Of a DNA stretch of 16,811 nt, positions 1 through 6,803 are shown piece after piece (the stretch's first letter is position 1; each line of letters begins with the position of its first letter). Below the pieces are notes generated by a model. It saw nothing but the letters and a program-made list of their open reading frames with translations. It had not been told where the DNA came from and ran no database searches. Origin of the DNA: Comamonadaceae bacterium UBA4962 (GTDB lineage: Bacteria > Pseudomonadota > Gammaproteobacteria > Burkholderiales > Burkholderiaceae_C); the NCBI GenBank assembly GCA_002397315.1, contig DHAE01000004.1, positions 240,709 to 257,519 on the forward strand. Reading direction: 5' to 3'. Position numbers and translations under genes: made by a program.

Positions 1-355
1 AGAAGCTGCCCAGCACGTTGATGTCGAACATGCGGCGCAGGCGCTCGCCGCCCATCTCGGACACGCGCGAGGGCGCGTCCACCACGCCGGCGTTGTTCAC
101 CAGCGCGCAGAGCCGGCCCAGCTGCGCATCCACCGCCTCGAACAGGGCCACGACCTGCGCTTCGTCCGCCACGTCACCCTGCAGCGCGACGGCTTGGCCG
201 CCCTCCGCGCGGATGCCGTCCACCACGCGCGCCGCCGCGGCCGCATCGCGCGCGTAGTTCACGGCCACGGCCCAGCCGCGCCGGGCCGCCAGCCGGGCGG
301 TGGCGGCGCCGATGCCGCGGCTGCCTCCCGTCACCAAAACCACTTTTTTGTCCAT
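1..355 (-). CDS. Short-chain dehydrogenase/reductase, N-terminal part (runs off the left edge)
   Basis: NAD(P)H-dependent oxidoreductase of the classical SDR family; only the first 118 codons are in the window. The protein opens MDKKVVLVTGGSRGIG, so the TGxxxGxG dinucleotide-binding motif lies at residues 9-16. NNAG follows at 87-90, and DINVLGSF near residue 111 carries the Asn of the SDR active site. The catalytic Ser and YxxxK lie beyond the edge, so activity cannot be judged. An Arg in NYARD near residue 36 is the kind of residue that favours NADPH in this family. The ATG at 355-353 has an AGGAG about 10 bases upstream, which supports the start. It is divergent from the dienelactone hydrolase gene with a 133-base gap. 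The substrate cannot be inferred. Confidence 0.9.
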   Translation of the reverse strand, partial: MDKKVVLVTGGSRGIGAATARLAARRGWAVAVNYARDAAAAARVVDGIRAEGGQAVALQGDVADEAQVVALFEAVDAQLGRLCALVNNAGVVDAPSRVSEMGGERLRRMFDINVLGSF

Positions 356-488
356 GGGTGCGTCTCCTGCAAGAATGCCGTGGCGCGATTACAGCACCGC
401 CGGCCCCCGCGGCGTGCGCTGCGATCGGTTCTTTTCCGCCGCGCCCCGCGCGGGGCGTTCGCACAGTCAACATCGAAGGAGTGACGAC

Positions 489-1178
489 ATGGGCAGTTTC
501 GTGGATCTGGCCTCGGCCGACGGTTTCAAGGTACCCGCCTGGGTGGCGCAGCCCGAGGGTCCGGCGCGCGGCGCCGTGGTGGTGCTGCAGGAGATCTTCG
601 GCGTGAATTCGCACATCCGCTCCGTGGCCGACCGCTATGCGGCTGCGGGCTACCTCGCCGTGGCGCCCGCCACCTTCGCGCGCGTGAAGCCAGGCGTGGA
701 ACTGGGCTACAGCGACGACGACATGAAGGAAGGCTTCGGCCTCAAGCAGCAGGTCGAGGCGCTGCCGGGCGCCGGCGTGCTGCCCGACATCCAGGCGGCC
801 ATCGACCATGCGGCGCAGCAGAGCGGCGGCAAGGTCGGCATCGTGGGCTACTGCTGGGGCGGCCTGCTGTCCTGGCGGGCGGCCTGCGCGCTGCAGGGCC
901 TGTCGGCGGCCGCGGTCTACTACGGCGGCGGCATCACGGGCGACGCAGAAGTAGCCCGCACGCCCCGCTGCCCGGTGATCGCGCACTTCGGCAAGCGCGA
1001 CCACTACATCCCGCTCGACGGCGTGGAGGCCTTCCGCAAGGCGCATCCGGAGGTGGAGGCCTACATCTACGAAGCCGACCACGGCTTCAACTGCGACCAG
1101 CGCGGCTCCTACGACGCGCCCTCGGCAGACCTGGCACGCGAACGCACGCTGGCGTTCTTCGCGAAGCACCTGGGCTGA
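489..1178 (+). CDS. Dienelactone hydrolase family protein
   Basis: Alpha/beta hydrolase of the dienelactone hydrolase (carboxymethylenebutenolidase) family, 229 residues, close to the usual 230-240. The expected catalytic residues are visible: Cys122 in GYCWGG, Asp171 in GKRDHYIP and His198 in EADHGF. The conserved Glu35 in LQEIFGVN corresponds to the Glu that orients the nucleophile in the Pseudomonas enzyme. There is no signal peptide, so it is cytoplasmic. The ATG at 489 follows AAGGAG at a good distance; longer upstream frames lack such a site. No other chlorocatechol or muconate genes are nearby, so the general family name is safer than clcD, and the natural substrate is unknown. It may share regulation with the divergent SDR gene, but I see no clear operator between them. 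Confidence 0.9.
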   Translation: MGSFVDLASADGFKVPAWVAQPEGPARGAVVVLQEIFGVNSHIRSVADRYAAAGYLAVAPATFARVKPGVELGYSDDDMKEGFGLKQQVEALPGAGVLPDIQAAIDHAAQQSGGKVGIVGYCWGGLLSWRAACALQGLSAAAVYYGGGITGDAEVARTPRCPVIAHFGKRDHYIPLDGVEAFRKAHPEVEAYIYEADHGFNCDQRGSYDAPSADLARERTLAFFAKHLG

Positions 1179-1214
1179 ACTGCTGCAGGGGCGTGCGCCA
1201 GAGGCCTCGGGTGG

Positions 1215-1240
1215 GGAGCCGGCTTTGCCGGGCCACTGGC
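1215..1240 (+). repeat. Dispersed repeat module 1, copy A
   Basis: This 26-base unit matches copy B at 1311-1336 at 23 of 26 positions and also resembles the reverse complement of 16591-16614. Its core is a small hairpin, CCGGC-TTT-GCCGG. Copy B carries CTGGC-TTT-GCCAG instead, a paired change that keeps the stem intact. Confidence 0.8.
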
Positions 1241-1275
1241 AGGGCCCATGAGACCTGCGCGGCGTCACCCGTCAG

Positions 1276-1301
1276 AAGGCCGCGGAGCAGGCCAAGCCAG
1301 C
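1276..1301 (+). repeat. Dispersed repeat module 2, copy 1
   Basis: This 26-base unit begins AAGGCCGCGGAGCAGGCC. It matches the reverse complement of 16624-16649 at 25 of 26 positions, 15 kb away and outside any coding region. It stands 9 bases before module 1 copy B; the same order and a similar gap occur at the distant site. Confidence 0.85.
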
Positions 1302-1310
1302 AGACGCCGT

Positions 1311-1336
1311 GGAACTGGCTTTGCCAGGCCACTGGC
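1311..1336 (+). repeat. Dispersed repeat module 1, copy B
   Basis: Second local copy of module 1, with hairpin CTGGC-TTT-GCCAG. Relative to copy A, one stem base changes C to T and its partner changes G to A, so pairing is preserved. It is followed within a few bases by a run of five C that opens a larger hairpin, as also happens after the distant copy on the minus strand. Confidence 0.8.
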
Positions 1337-1341
1337 GTCGT

Positions 1342-1488
1342 CCCCCTGCCCGCCATGCGCAGCATGGCGAGAGCGGGGGCTGAGTGCCGCGGCTCCAAGC
1401 CTGCCTGCGCAGGCTTGGACGTGCACGAAGGGCCGCCGCCTCTGGCGGCAGCACGGAGCGGCGCAGCCGCTCAGGGGGGTGTTCCCCC
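1342..1488. terminator. Chain of five hairpins, probable bidirectional termination region
   Basis: Five inverted repeats follow each other. 1342-1379 has an inner stem CGCCATGC/GCATGGCG and outer C5/G5 arms. 1395-1418 is a perfect 10-base stem, CCAAGCCTGC/GCAGGCTTGG, with a 4-base loop. 1435-1449 is GCCGCC/GGCGGC. 1456-1472 is GAGCGGC/GCCGCTC. 1474-1488 is a G-run facing a C-run right at the transporter stop. None has a T-tract, so intrinsic termination of the textbook kind is not shown. The position between converging genes favours a transcript-end role. Confidence 0.55.
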
Positions 1489-1489
1489 G

Positions 1490-3058
1490 TCAATGCGCCC
1501 CTGCGGCCGCATCCGCGCTGCCGGCGCTCGCGCGCACCGGATGGGCCAGCCACACGAGCGGGATCAGCAGCAGGAATAGCACGGCCGACGCATAGAAGAT
1601 GTCGTTGGCCGCCAGCATGAAGGCCTGCTGGTTCACCAGCCGCTCCACCTGCGCGAGCGCCTGCTCGGCGGTGAGTCCGCCGGCCTGCAGTCCCTGCAGC
1701 GTCTGCGTGACGGCCACGCCGCCCTGCTGCAGCCCTTCGGTGAGCTGCGCATGGTGCAGCGTGGCGCGCCGCTCCCACAGCGTGGTCGAGACCGAGGTGC
1801 CGATCGCGCCGGCCGTGATGCGCATGAAGTTCGACAGCCCCGAGGCCGAGGGAATGCGCGCCGGCGCGATCTCCGACAGCGTGATCGTCACCAGCGGGAT
1901 GAAGAAGAACGCCATGGCGATGCCCTGGATTATGGTGGGCACCATGATCGTCGTCAGGTCGGCCTGCGTGTTGAAGCGCGAGCGCATCCAGAGCACCAGG
2001 GCGAACACCAGGAAGGCGAAGGTCGCGAAGCGGCGCGGGTCCACCTTGGCGATGTTCTTGCCCACCACCGGCGAGAGCACCAGCGCCAGCAGGCCCACCG
2101 GCGCCATCACCATGCCCGCCTGCGTGGCGGTGTAGCCCATGTACTGCTGCAGCCACAGCGGCAGCAGCACCACGTTGCCGAAAAAGAGGCCGTAGCCCAC
2201 CGACGTGGCGAGCGCGCCGGCCCAGAAGTTGCGGATCTTGAAGAGCGACAGGTCCACCACGGGGTGGTCCTCGCCGCGCTCCCAGACCATGAACGTGATG
2301 AAGCCCACCACGGCGACGACGGCGCAGGCCACCACCCAGGGCGAGGCGAACCAGTCGTGCTCCTTGCCGATGTCCAGCATCACCTGCATCGCCGCCACCC
2401 AGATGACGAGCAGGGCCAGGCCGACCGAGTCGATCGGCAGCGCGCGCCGCTCGGATTCGCGCTTGTGGAAGATGCCCCAGGTGACCAGCACCGCCACGAT
2501 GCCCACGGGCACGTTGATGTAGAAGATCCAGGGCCAGGTCAGGTTGTCGGTGATCCAGCCGCCCAGCAGCGGTCCCATCACGGGCGCGATGAGCGTGGTC
2601 ATCGACCACATCGCCATCGCCAGGCCCGCGAGCGCGCGCGGGTAGCTGGAGAGCAGCAGCGATTGCGACAGCGGGATCATCGGCCCCGCCACGAAGCCCT
2701 GCAGCGCGCGGAACGCGATCAGCGTGGCCATGTTGGGCGCGATGCCGCACAGCAGCGAGGCGATCACGAAGAGCGTCACGCTGGCCACGAACAGGCGCAC
2801 CTGCCCGAAGCGCTGCGACAGCCAGCCGGTGAGCGGCACCGCGATGGCGTTGGCCACAGCGAAGCTGGTGATGACCCAGGTGCCCTGCGTGGGGCTCACG
2901 CCGAGGTCGCCCGCGATGGCGGGCAGGGACACGTTGGCGATCGACGTGTCCAGCACGTTCATGAACGTGGCCGCCGAGAGGGCCAGCGTGCCCCACATGC
3001 GCGCGCTGCCTTCGAGCGGCGGCGGCGCCAGGGGCGGTGTGTGGGTGGGAGAGGACAT
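1490..3058 (-). CDS. emrB: EmrB/DHA2-type major facilitator drug exporter
   Basis: Proton-driven 14-helix multidrug transporter of the DHA2 family, 522 residues, the inner-membrane part of a tripartite EmrAB-type pump. Visible motifs are the D1-like LDTSIANVSLP (36-46), motif A GWLSQRFGQVRLF (78-90), motif B AFRALQGFVAGP with Arg117, and the antiporter motif C around GPLLGGWI (162-169). A Pro-rich cytoplasmic N-terminus precedes helix 1. It is the last gene of a marR-nodT-emrA-emrB operon and starts 34 bases after the emrA stop. The ATG at 3058 has only a weak GGAAC before it, so translational coupling to emrA is plausible. A later Met at residue 21 is possible but less likely. The drug spectrum cannot be read from sequence. 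Confidence 0.93.
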   Translation of the reverse strand: MSSPTHTPPLAPPPLEGSARMWGTLALSAATFMNVLDTSIANVSLPAIAGDLGVSPTQGTWVITSFAVANAIAVPLTGWLSQRFGQVRLFVASVTLFVIASLLCGIAPNMATLIAFRALQGFVAGPMIPLSQSLLLSSYPRALAGLAMAMWSMTTLIAPVMGPLLGGWITDNLTWPWIFYINVPVGIVAVLVTWGIFHKRESERRALPIDSVGLALLVIWVAAMQVMLDIGKEHDWFASPWVVACAVVAVVGFITFMVWERGEDHPVVDLSLFKIRNFWAGALATSVGYGLFFGNVVLLPLWLQQYMGYTATQAGMVMAPVGLLALVLSPVVGKNIAKVDPRRFATFAFLVFALVLWMRSRFNTQADLTTIMVPTIIQGIAMAFFFIPLVTITLSEIAPARIPSASGLSNFMRITAGAIGTSVSTTLWERRATLHHAQLTEGLQQGGVAVTQTLQGLQAGGLTAEQALAQVERLVNQQAFMLAANDIFYASAVLFLLLIPLVWLAHPVRASAGSADAAAGAH

Positions 3059-3092
3059 GGAAGTTCCGGGAAGGGATCAGCGCCGCCGCGGA

Positions 3093-4436
3093 TCAGTGGG
3101 CCTGCGGCTGGCCGGAGGCGGGCGCGGCGGCGGTGCGCACCGGCCGGGCCCGGGCGGCGGCCGCGTCGCCGCGGGTGGGCGTCTGCCGCGCATCGCCCGC
3201 GCGGGCGGCAGGCCCCGCGTTGGCCGCGATGATGCGGGCCACCTCGTCGTCGGCGCCCTTGTCGAGGTCGGAATACACGGCCGTCTGCGCCACGGCCTGG
3301 GCGCGCGGGGCATCGGCCAGCAGGGCGCCGTTGCGGTCCTGCGTATTCACGGTGACGTCCATCGACAGGCCCACGCGCAGAGGATGGTCCTTGAGCTGCT
3401 CCGCGTCGAGCGCGATGCGCACCGGCACGCGCTGCACCACCTTGATCCAGTTGCCGGTGGCGTTCTGCGCCGGCAGCAGCGCGAACGCGGCGCCCGTGCC
3501 CACGCCCAGCCCGACCACCTTGCCCGTGTATTCCACCTTGCTGCCGTAGAGGTCGGCCGTGAGCTTCGCGGGCTGGCCCAGGCGCAGGTTGCGCAGCTGG
3601 TTTTCCTTGAAGTTCGCATCCACCCAGACATGGCTGAGCGGCACGATGGTCATGAGCGGCGCACCGGGCGCCACGCGCTGGCCGAGCTGCACGGTGCGCT
3701 TGGCGACGTAGCCGTCCACCGGCGCGGGCAGGGCGGTGCGGCGCTCGGCCAGATACGCCTCGCGCACCTTGGCGGCGGCGGCGAGCACGTTGGGGTTCTC
3801 CTGCACCGGCACGCCCTGGGTGAGCGATTGGTTGCTGGTCAACTGCTCGCGGGCGGCTTCCACGCCGGCCTGCGCGGCGGCCAGGGCCGAACGGGCCGCG
3901 TCCACCTGGTTCTGCGCATGCTGCAGCTCTTCCTTGGAAACCGCGCCGTTGCCCGAGAGCGACTGGCGGCGCTGCAGGTCCTGCTGGGCGCGTGCCACGT
4001 CCGACCGTGCCTTCGTCACCTCGGCCTGGCGCAGGTTGATCTGTGCGTTCAGGGAGCCGTTGTTCACGTACACCGTGCGCGCCTGGCGCACGGCCTGGGC
4101 CAGGCCCGCCTCGGCCTGCGCGAGCGCCACGCGGGCATCGGCCGGGTCCAGCTGCACCAGCGGGGCACCGGCTTTCACGAAGTCGGTGTCGTCGGCCATG
4201 ATGGACATCACCGTGCCGCCGGTCTGCGGCGTGATCTGGATGACGTTGCCCTGCACGTAGGCGTTGTCGGTGTCCTCGTAGTGGCTCAGCACGAGCCAGT
4301 CGTACAGGCCCCACCCGGCGCCCGCCACGACGACGACGGCGGCCAGGGCCACGAGGGTCTTGCGGCGGCGGGCCTTGGCGTCCGGGGCGGAGGCCGGGGC
4401 AGCGGAGGGAGCGGAGGCGTTCTGGGGTGCGTTCAT
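3093..4436 (-). CDS. emrA: EmrA/HlyD-type periplasmic adaptor (membrane fusion protein)
   Basis: Periplasmic adaptor, 447 residues, linking the EmrB-type exporter to the NodT-type outer-membrane channel. One membrane anchor lies at about residues 27-46, after a basic stretch KARRRK. A biotinyl-lipoyl half motif (DNAYVQGNVIQITPQTGG) starts near 57, followed by a long Ala/Gln/Arg-rich coiled coil to about 240. The second lipoyl half includes PAPVDGYVAKRTVQLGQRV, and a beta-barrel region holds VWVDANFKENQL. The C-terminus carries some 70 extra Ala/Arg/Pro-rich residues beyond the family core, so it is longer than E. coli EmrA (about 390). The ATG at 4436 is preceded by GGGGAG at good spacing. 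The open frame continues upstream to 4649, but that part lacks family similarity. Confidence 0.93.
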   Translation of the reverse strand: MNAPQNASAPSAAPASAPDAKARRRKTLVALAAVVVVAGAGWGLYDWLVLSHYEDTDNAYVQGNVIQITPQTGGTVMSIMADDTDFVKAGAPLVQLDPADARVALAQAEAGLAQAVRQARTVYVNNGSLNAQINLRQAEVTKARSDVARAQQDLQRRQSLSGNGAVSKEELQHAQNQVDAARSALAAAQAGVEAAREQLTSNQSLTQGVPVQENPNVLAAAAKVREAYLAERRTALPAPVDGYVAKRTVQLGQRVAPGAPLMTIVPLSHVWVDANFKENQLRNLRLGQPAKLTADLYGSKVEYTGKVVGLGVGTGAAFALLPAQNATGNWIKVVQRVPVRIALDAEQLKDHPLRVGLSMDVTVNTQDRNGALLADAPRAQAVAQTAVYSDLDKGADDEVARIIAANAGPAARAGDARQTPTRGDAAAARARPVRTAAAPASGQPQAH

Positions 4437-4533
4437 GGAAGTGTCTCCCCGCGGGAAGCAGCAATCGAAATCCGCGCGGCAGGAATGGGGATGGAGTGAG
4501 AGGGGTCGGAAAAAAGCGTGTGCGTGCAGGCCG

Positions 4534-6096
4534 TCAGCGGGCGGCACCCGGGGCCTGTGCCGCCGTGGCGAGCACCGGGTCGGTGGAGGCATAGCCGCCG
4601 CCCAGCGCCCGCGCGAGCCGTGCCTGGGTGTCCAGCCGGCGCGCGGCAAGGTCCACCGCCTGGCGGCGCTGCTGCAGCACGCTGGTCTCGGCGGAGAGCA
4701 CGTTCAGGTAGTTGCCCAGGCCCGCCCGGTAGCGCTGCTGCGCGATGGCGTAGGCGCTCTCGGCCGCGGCCTGCGCCTCGCGTTGCTCGGCCATCTGCTG
4801 GTCGACGGAGCGCGCGGCGGCGATCTGGTCGGCCGTTTCATGCAGCGCGTCCAGCAGCGTGGCGTTGTAGCTTTCCACCGCCGCATCCACGTCGGCGGCC
4901 TTGCCGCGCAGGTTGGCGCGCAGCCGGCCCGCCTCGAAGATCGGCAGGCGGATGGCCGGGCCCACGCCCCATTCGCGGCTGCCGCCCTTGACGAAGTTGT
5001 CCAGCCCCAGCGACGCCAGGCCCACGAATGCCGTGAGGTTCACGTTGGGGTAGAACTGCGCACGGGCGACGGCCACCTCCTGCGAGGCGGCCTCCACGCG
5101 CCAGCGCGCGGCGGCGATGTCCGCGCGCCGGCCCAGCAGGTCCGCAGGCAGCGCGGCCGGCAGGGCGATGGGGTGCAGGGATGCCAGCGGCGCCGGCACC
5201 AGCGATTGCGCCGCCCCGGGCTGCCCGACGAGCGCATCCAGCGCGTTGCGGGCCAGGGCGGCCTGCTCGCGCAGCGCCTCGATCTGCTGGCGCGCCTCGG
5301 GCAGACTGCCTTCGCTCTGGCGCTCTTCCAGGCGGGTGTCCAGGCCCGCGCTCACGCGGTCGCGCACCAGCGAGAGCGTCTGGCTGCGCTGCTCCAGCGT
5401 GCGCTGCGCCACGCCGAGCTGCGCCTGCAGCCGCGCCAGTTCCACGTACTGCCGCGCCACGTTCGATGCCAGCAGCACGCGTGCGGCCTGGGCGTCGGCG
5501 ACGGCGGCGTTGGCACTGCCCACGGCCGCGTCGATCGCCGCGCGGTTCTTGCCGAAGAAGTCCAGCTCCCAACTGCCCGTGAGGCGGCCGGTGGCGCTGT
5601 TCTCGGTGGCGCCGCCCAGCGGCGGCGGGTAGATGGAGTTGGCGCTGTAGTGCTGGCGCGTGGCGTCGAGGCTGCCGTTCACCTGCGGGCGGTCGGCGGC
5701 GCGGGTCGCTTCCGTGTAGGCGCGGGCGCGGGCGATGCGGGCCTCGGCCAGCTTCAGGTTGGGGCTTTGCGCCAGGGCCTGGTCGATGAGCGCATCGAGC
5801 TGCGCATCGCCGAAGCCGCGCCACCAGTCGGAGGCCACGGCAGGGTCCGCGAAGGCGCGCGCCGCATCGGCCACGCCCTGGGCCTGCGCCGCGAGGCCCA
5901 GCGAGGCCGCGTCGCGCATCTTCGCCTGGGATGCGATGCCGGACATGTCGGCGCAGGCCGTCAGCCCGAGCAGCGCGAACGCCACCGTGCCGAAATACTG
6001 CGCCGCCGCATGCCAGCGCGGCACGGCGGGCACCGCCGGCGGGACTGGCCGCGGACCGGCCGGGGTGGGAGGAAGGGGAGCCAGATGGTTGTTCAT
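4534..6096 (-). CDS. NodT-family outer-membrane efflux lipoprotein
   Basis: TolC-like outer-membrane channel of the RND/MFS tripartite type, 520 residues. A hydrophobic stretch ends in the lipobox LTAC with Cys48, the expected lipidated residue. The mature part opens with the typical DWWRGFGDAQLDALIDQAL, and two OEP repeats follow, with long coiled-coil helices and a beta segment such as FYPNVNLTAFVG. The N-terminus is odd: about 30 Pro-rich residues precede the signal core, and no Met lies between residue 1 and the lipobox, so a shorter ATG start is not available. The gene begins 34 bases after the marR stop and is followed by emrA after 97 bases, so it supplies the exit duct of this pump. 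Confidence 0.92.
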   Translation of the reverse strand: MNNHLAPLPPTPAGPRPVPPAVPAVPRWHAAAQYFGTVAFALLGLTACADMSGIASQAKMRDAASLGLAAQAQGVADAARAFADPAVASDWWRGFGDAQLDALIDQALAQSPNLKLAEARIARARAYTEATRAADRPQVNGSLDATRQHYSANSIYPPPLGGATENSATGRLTGSWELDFFGKNRAAIDAAVGSANAAVADAQAARVLLASNVARQYVELARLQAQLGVAQRTLEQRSQTLSLVRDRVSAGLDTRLEERQSEGSLPEARQQIEALREQAALARNALDALVGQPGAAQSLVPAPLASLHPIALPAALPADLLGRRADIAAARWRVEAASQEVAVARAQFYPNVNLTAFVGLASLGLDNFVKGGSREWGVGPAIRLPIFEAGRLRANLRGKAADVDAAVESYNATLLDALHETADQIAAARSVDQQMAEQREAQAAAESAYAIAQQRYRAGLGNYLNVLSAETSVLQQRRQAVDLAARRLDTQARLARALGGGYASTDPVLATAAQAPGAAR

Positions 6097-6130
6097 GTTG
6101 TGTCGTGCTCGGAAAAGGGTGGGCGGTGCG

Positions 6131-6619
6131 TTAAGAACCGTCCGGCGGCGTGAGCCGCGTGGTGACGTTCTCGTAGATGCGGGCCAGGTAGCTGCGGAAC
6201 GCCGCCGCTTCCGCCTCGCTGAACCCGTGCAGGGCCGTGTTCTGCAGGTCCAGCAGCAGCGCGGGCAGCTGGGCGGCGGCGGCATGGCCTTCCTCGGTCA
6301 GCGCGAGGTGGACCACGCGGCGGTCTTCCTGGGAGCGCTCCCGGCGGCACAGGCCCTTGGCCTCCAGCCGGTCCAGCAGCCGGGTCATGCCGCCCGCGTC
6401 GAGCTGGCAGACACGCGCGAGGGCGGCCACGGTGCTTTCCTGACCGGAGGCCAGGAAGATCCGCAGCAGGGGGCGCCACTGCGCATCGGTCAGGCCCAGC
6501 GGCTCCACGCGGCGGTCCACCTCGCTGCCCATCAGGCTGACGATGCGGCGCATCTGGTAGCCGATGCTCTGTTCGATGAGGCCGTGGGCGGGAGGAGACG
6601 CAGCTGTCGAAGAATTCAT
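6131..6619 (-). CDS. MarR-family transcriptional regulator of the efflux operon
   Basis: Winged-helix dimeric repressor, 162 residues, usual length for MarR. Residues about 62-92 (STVAALARVCQLDAGGMTRL and onward) form the helix-turn-helix. The wing has the family signature SQEDRRVVHLALTEEG at 96-111, with the Asp-Arg-Arg that contacts DNA. It is first in the operon, and a palindrome lies directly upstream within the promoter, so it very likely represses itself and the pump genes until a ligand releases it. The ATG at 6619 has no ribosome-binding site, and a -10-like hexamer ends only about 7 bases above it, which would make the message leaderless. I considered Met23 as a start, but it also lacks a good site. 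Confidence 0.93.
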   Translation of the reverse strand: MNSSTAASPPAHGLIEQSIGYQMRRIVSLMGSEVDRRVEPLGLTDAQWRPLLRIFLASGQESTVAALARVCQLDAGGMTRLLDRLEAKGLCRRERSQEDRRVVHLALTEEGHAAAAQLPALLLDLQNTALHGFSEAEAAAFRSYLARIYENVTTRLTPPDGS

Positions 6620-6625
6620 GCCGCA

Positions 6626-6654
6626 ACATTAATTGACTAGACAAATAATGTCAA
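6626..6654 (-). promoter_or_regulatory. Probable promoter of the marR-nodT-emrAB operon
   Basis: Read on the minus strand, a perfect -35 TTGACA (6654-6649) is followed after 17 bases by TAATGT (6631-6626) as a modest -10. The predicted start of transcription falls at about the A of the marR ATG at 6619. This AT-rich patch stands out in GC-rich surroundings. The -35 and spacer contain the palindrome listed separately. Confidence 0.6.
6633..6654. promoter_or_regulatory. Probable MarR operator overlapping the promoter
   Basis: TTGACTAGACAA at 6633-6644 is a near-perfect 12-base palindrome. The arms TTGAC (6633-6637) and GTCAA (6650-6654) also face each other across 22 bases. MarR proteins usually bind 16-22 base palindromes at their own promoters, and this one lies between the -35 and -10. 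Which of the two overlapping symmetries is bound cannot be told from sequence. Confidence 0.6.
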
Positions 6655-6773
6655 GTCTTTGATTGCGGCGCAAGGGGGTCGGCAAGGGGGCGGACACGCC
6701 GCGACCGGCCCCGCCATGGCAGGGCTGGCTGCGGATGGGAGGAGGATTCGGCCGGGGGGGCCGGTCTGTGTGG

Positions 6774-6797
6774 CCGCCCGTCAGCGGGGGCGGGCGG
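6774..6797 (-). terminator. GC-rich hairpin after corA
   Basis: A perfect 7-base inverted repeat, CCGCCCG/CGGGCGG, with a 10-base loop begins 6 bases beyond the corA stop. There is no T-tract after it, so it may be a transcript-end stabiliser and not a true intrinsic terminator. The remaining bases up to marR (6660-6773) are G-rich and show no gene. Confidence 0.4.
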
Positions 6798-6803
6798 ACG
6801 TCG

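Larger units (their letters stand above)
1179..1489. other. Non-coding spacer between convergent genes, rich in hairpins and repeats
   Basis: This stretch separates the dienelactone hydrolase stop from the transporter stop, where transcription converges. I see no credible gene; open frames through it are by-products of high GC. It holds two copies of a GGCTTTGCC-centred repeat (1215-1240 and 1311-1336), a second repeat module (1276-1301) that recurs at 16624-16649, and then five hairpins one after another from 1342 to 1488. Termination from both sides is the likely role. Confidence 0.75.

Noticed and set aside
489..1178. Chlorocatechol degradation locus based on the dienelactone hydrolase
   Set aside because: No chlorocatechol dioxygenase, muconate cycloisomerase or maleylacetate reductase gene is nearby, and this family is common in housekeeping contexts.
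1179..1489. CRISPR array or tRNA cluster in the repeat-rich spacer
   Set aside because: The repeats are few, unequally spaced and differ in sequence, and no cloverleaf or tRNA T-loop consensus is visible.
4437..4649. N-terminal extension of EmrA in the same open frame
   Set aside because: The added residues show no family similarity and overlap the NodT gene end; the ATG at 4436 has a good ribosome-binding site.
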